Shown: piece by piece, positions 63,001 to 64,000 of the stretch
Layout of the letters: every line of letters begins with the position of its first letter
How positions within the stretch are numbered: position 1 is the stretch's first letter
Assembly (NCBI GenBank): GCA_016647705.1
Contig: CM028333.1
Location: forward strand, 15,807,743 to 15,871,742
Direction: 5' to 3'
DNA length: 64,000 nucleotides
Source of the DNA: Eucommia ulmoides
Taxonomy: Eukaryota; Streptophyta; Magnoliopsida; Garryales; Eucommiaceae
Made by a program: the position numbers and the translations under genes
The notes under the pieces: generated by a model
The model's database searches: none
The model's input: only the letters and a program-made list of their open reading frames with translations
Told to the model about the DNA's origin: nothing

Positions 63001-64000
63001 TTTTGTTTTATTTACTCTTTCCTCCCCCAACTTCCTTTAAATCTGTACTTTAATCCAATTCATCTTTTAAAAGTTCCTGAAATTTTAATTTCACCCCAAC
63101 AAGTTTTAATTCAAAAGTTAAATGCAAATTTTGGATTAAATGTTTTCTAATTTTGTAAATTGACCCCTCAAATTTTTAATTTGACCTTTAATTAACACAA
63201 TTTTACCCCGTAATTTTTTTTTTTTTTAAATGCTTTAAAATGCAACTAAATTAACGTACGTATGAAATCAGGGTCTTACAAGTACACTCCATACAACTAA
63301 AGAATCTTGGGATCTTTTCTAGCACCGCTACACCAAGGCAGACATCTCAAATTGGTATTGTCTTCTTTCCACCCTTCATAGCATGTGCCAAGAACCTAGG
63401 CAAACTACCAACAGTTTCCTATCTCAGATGATTGTCGTGTAGAACCAGGTGGCTCTCACTGAACCAACTTGGGAATGCACAAAAGACGCTGATTTTCATG
63501 GAAAGTACCGAACTGAGACACGCATTATGTAATTCCTGATGGGTTTGAGAGAGGAATTTGAGCCTATACGAGCTTCAATCCTACACCGGGGCGCGATACC
63601 TTTCCTAAATGACGTCCTCTCTGATATACTCAATGAGGAAACACCTTTTACCACATTACAAGAATCTCATACAAATGTTGCCCTTGCAGCACTAGTTGCT
63701 TTTGAAACACCAGTTGCTTTTGCCACACCAGCTGCCAAGGCCAACCTATCCCAGAAGCCCTTATATTGCAGGTATTGTCATTTACAAGAGCATGAATTGC
63801 TCAAATGTCCTTCTTGCTTGTGTAAAGTCTGTAGAGAATTAGGTCACTATCTTGCAACCTGCGCTAAACTTCCATCTAGAAATCAGTCAAATGGGAACCA
63901 ATATCGCTCTTGTGGCTATCAAAATCAGGCATATTCTAAGCCAAAGAATGTTGTTGTTATAGTCACTAATGCTACACCAACTTCATCAAGCACTCCACCT
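60068..64000 (+). pseudogene. Copia gag remnant with two zinc knuckles, runs off the window
   Basis: A candidate ATG is at 60068, followed by an in-frame TGA. The frame reads LDKSNYVVWAQEVSGFLRG, another TGA, then ELWRYVTGDI, a typical N-terminal copia Gag block (UBN2/gag-polypeptide type). The frame is split at 60411 by a solo LTR and resumes at 63286 with TTKESWDLF, more stops, then FLMGLREEFEPIRASIL. Two knuckles follow: CRYCHLQEHELLKC (about 63767-63808) and CKVCRELGHYLATC (about 63824-63862), both C-X2-C-X4-H-X4-C. Most stops look like CGA-to-TGA or CAG/CAA-to-TAG/TAA changes, as expected from methylated-cytosine decay. The right end of the window cuts it, so its pol is not visible. Confidence 0.88.
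60412..63280 (-). mobile_element. Gypsy solo LTR (reverse) inside copia gag
   Basis: It starts TGTCACACCCCACCCC and ends GGGTCTTACA, the reverse of the LTR family at 37196. A perfect AGTAC duplication flanks it (60407-60411 and 63281-63285). Removing it and one AGTAC rejoins the gag frame. It carries the hairpin tract (61063-61205), a (TA)n run near 61613-61625, a CA-rich region (62150-62600) and another TA-rich run at 62938-62990. No internal sequence is present, so LTR-LTR recombination is inferred. Confidence 0.92.

Overview
This is a plant nuclear window, most likely from a eudicot. It is AT-rich and holds one intron-containing plant gene in a large bed of nested LTR retrotransposons, a LINE and low-complexity DNA. 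No bacterial-type operons, rRNA, tRNA or CRISPR arrays were seen. The species cannot be named from the sequence alone.

Left part (1-9 kb). The only host gene that looks intact is a five-exon gene at 2885-5912 (+). It encodes a TRICHOME BIREFRINGENCE-like (TBL, PMR5/PC-esterase) protein of about 568 residues, a Golgi polysaccharide O-acetyltransferase family. One of its introns must use a GC-AG splice pair. Tandem repeats, a GTG-rich block and a cluster of three ACGTG cores lie upstream. AT-rich DNA and a CAC-rich block lie downstream.

Middle-left (9-18 kb). A decayed minus-strand plant L1-type LINE is readable in pieces: ORF1 with DUF4283-like and CCHC parts, then ORF2 with endonuclease, reverse transcriptase, zf-RVT and RNase H. 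It is cut by a solo copia LTR at 10444-12486.

Middle and right (18.4-59.6 kb). The main structure is a tandem array with a period near 645 bp and about 27 repeats. Each unit is a miniature LTR retrotransposon: a 230-bp LTR (TGTTAACA...CTTAACA, with TATA box), a primer-binding-site-like TGGTATCAAGAGC, and a non-coding internal segment of about 415 bp. Three other insertions split the array, and each has a recognisable or near-perfect 5-bp target duplication: a solo copia LTR (19977-22174), a complete but dead Sirevirus-like copia element with 2.15-kb LTRs (25335-37033), and a Ty3-gypsy element with 2.9-kb LTRs and a badly decayed pol (37196-46973). The copia element itself carries a reverse-oriented gypsy-type solo LTR (29409-31791).

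Right end (59.3-64 kb). The last LTR of the array is followed by the same primer site and about 110 bp of the same leader. The sequence then switches to a copia Gag reading frame with two CCHC zinc knuckles, which runs off the window. This element is the likely autonomous relative of the array units. Its gag has in-frame stops and is split by a gypsy solo LTR (60412-63280) flanked by AGTAC. The order of events can be read from the nesting: array first, then copia and gypsy insertions, then solo-LTR formation.
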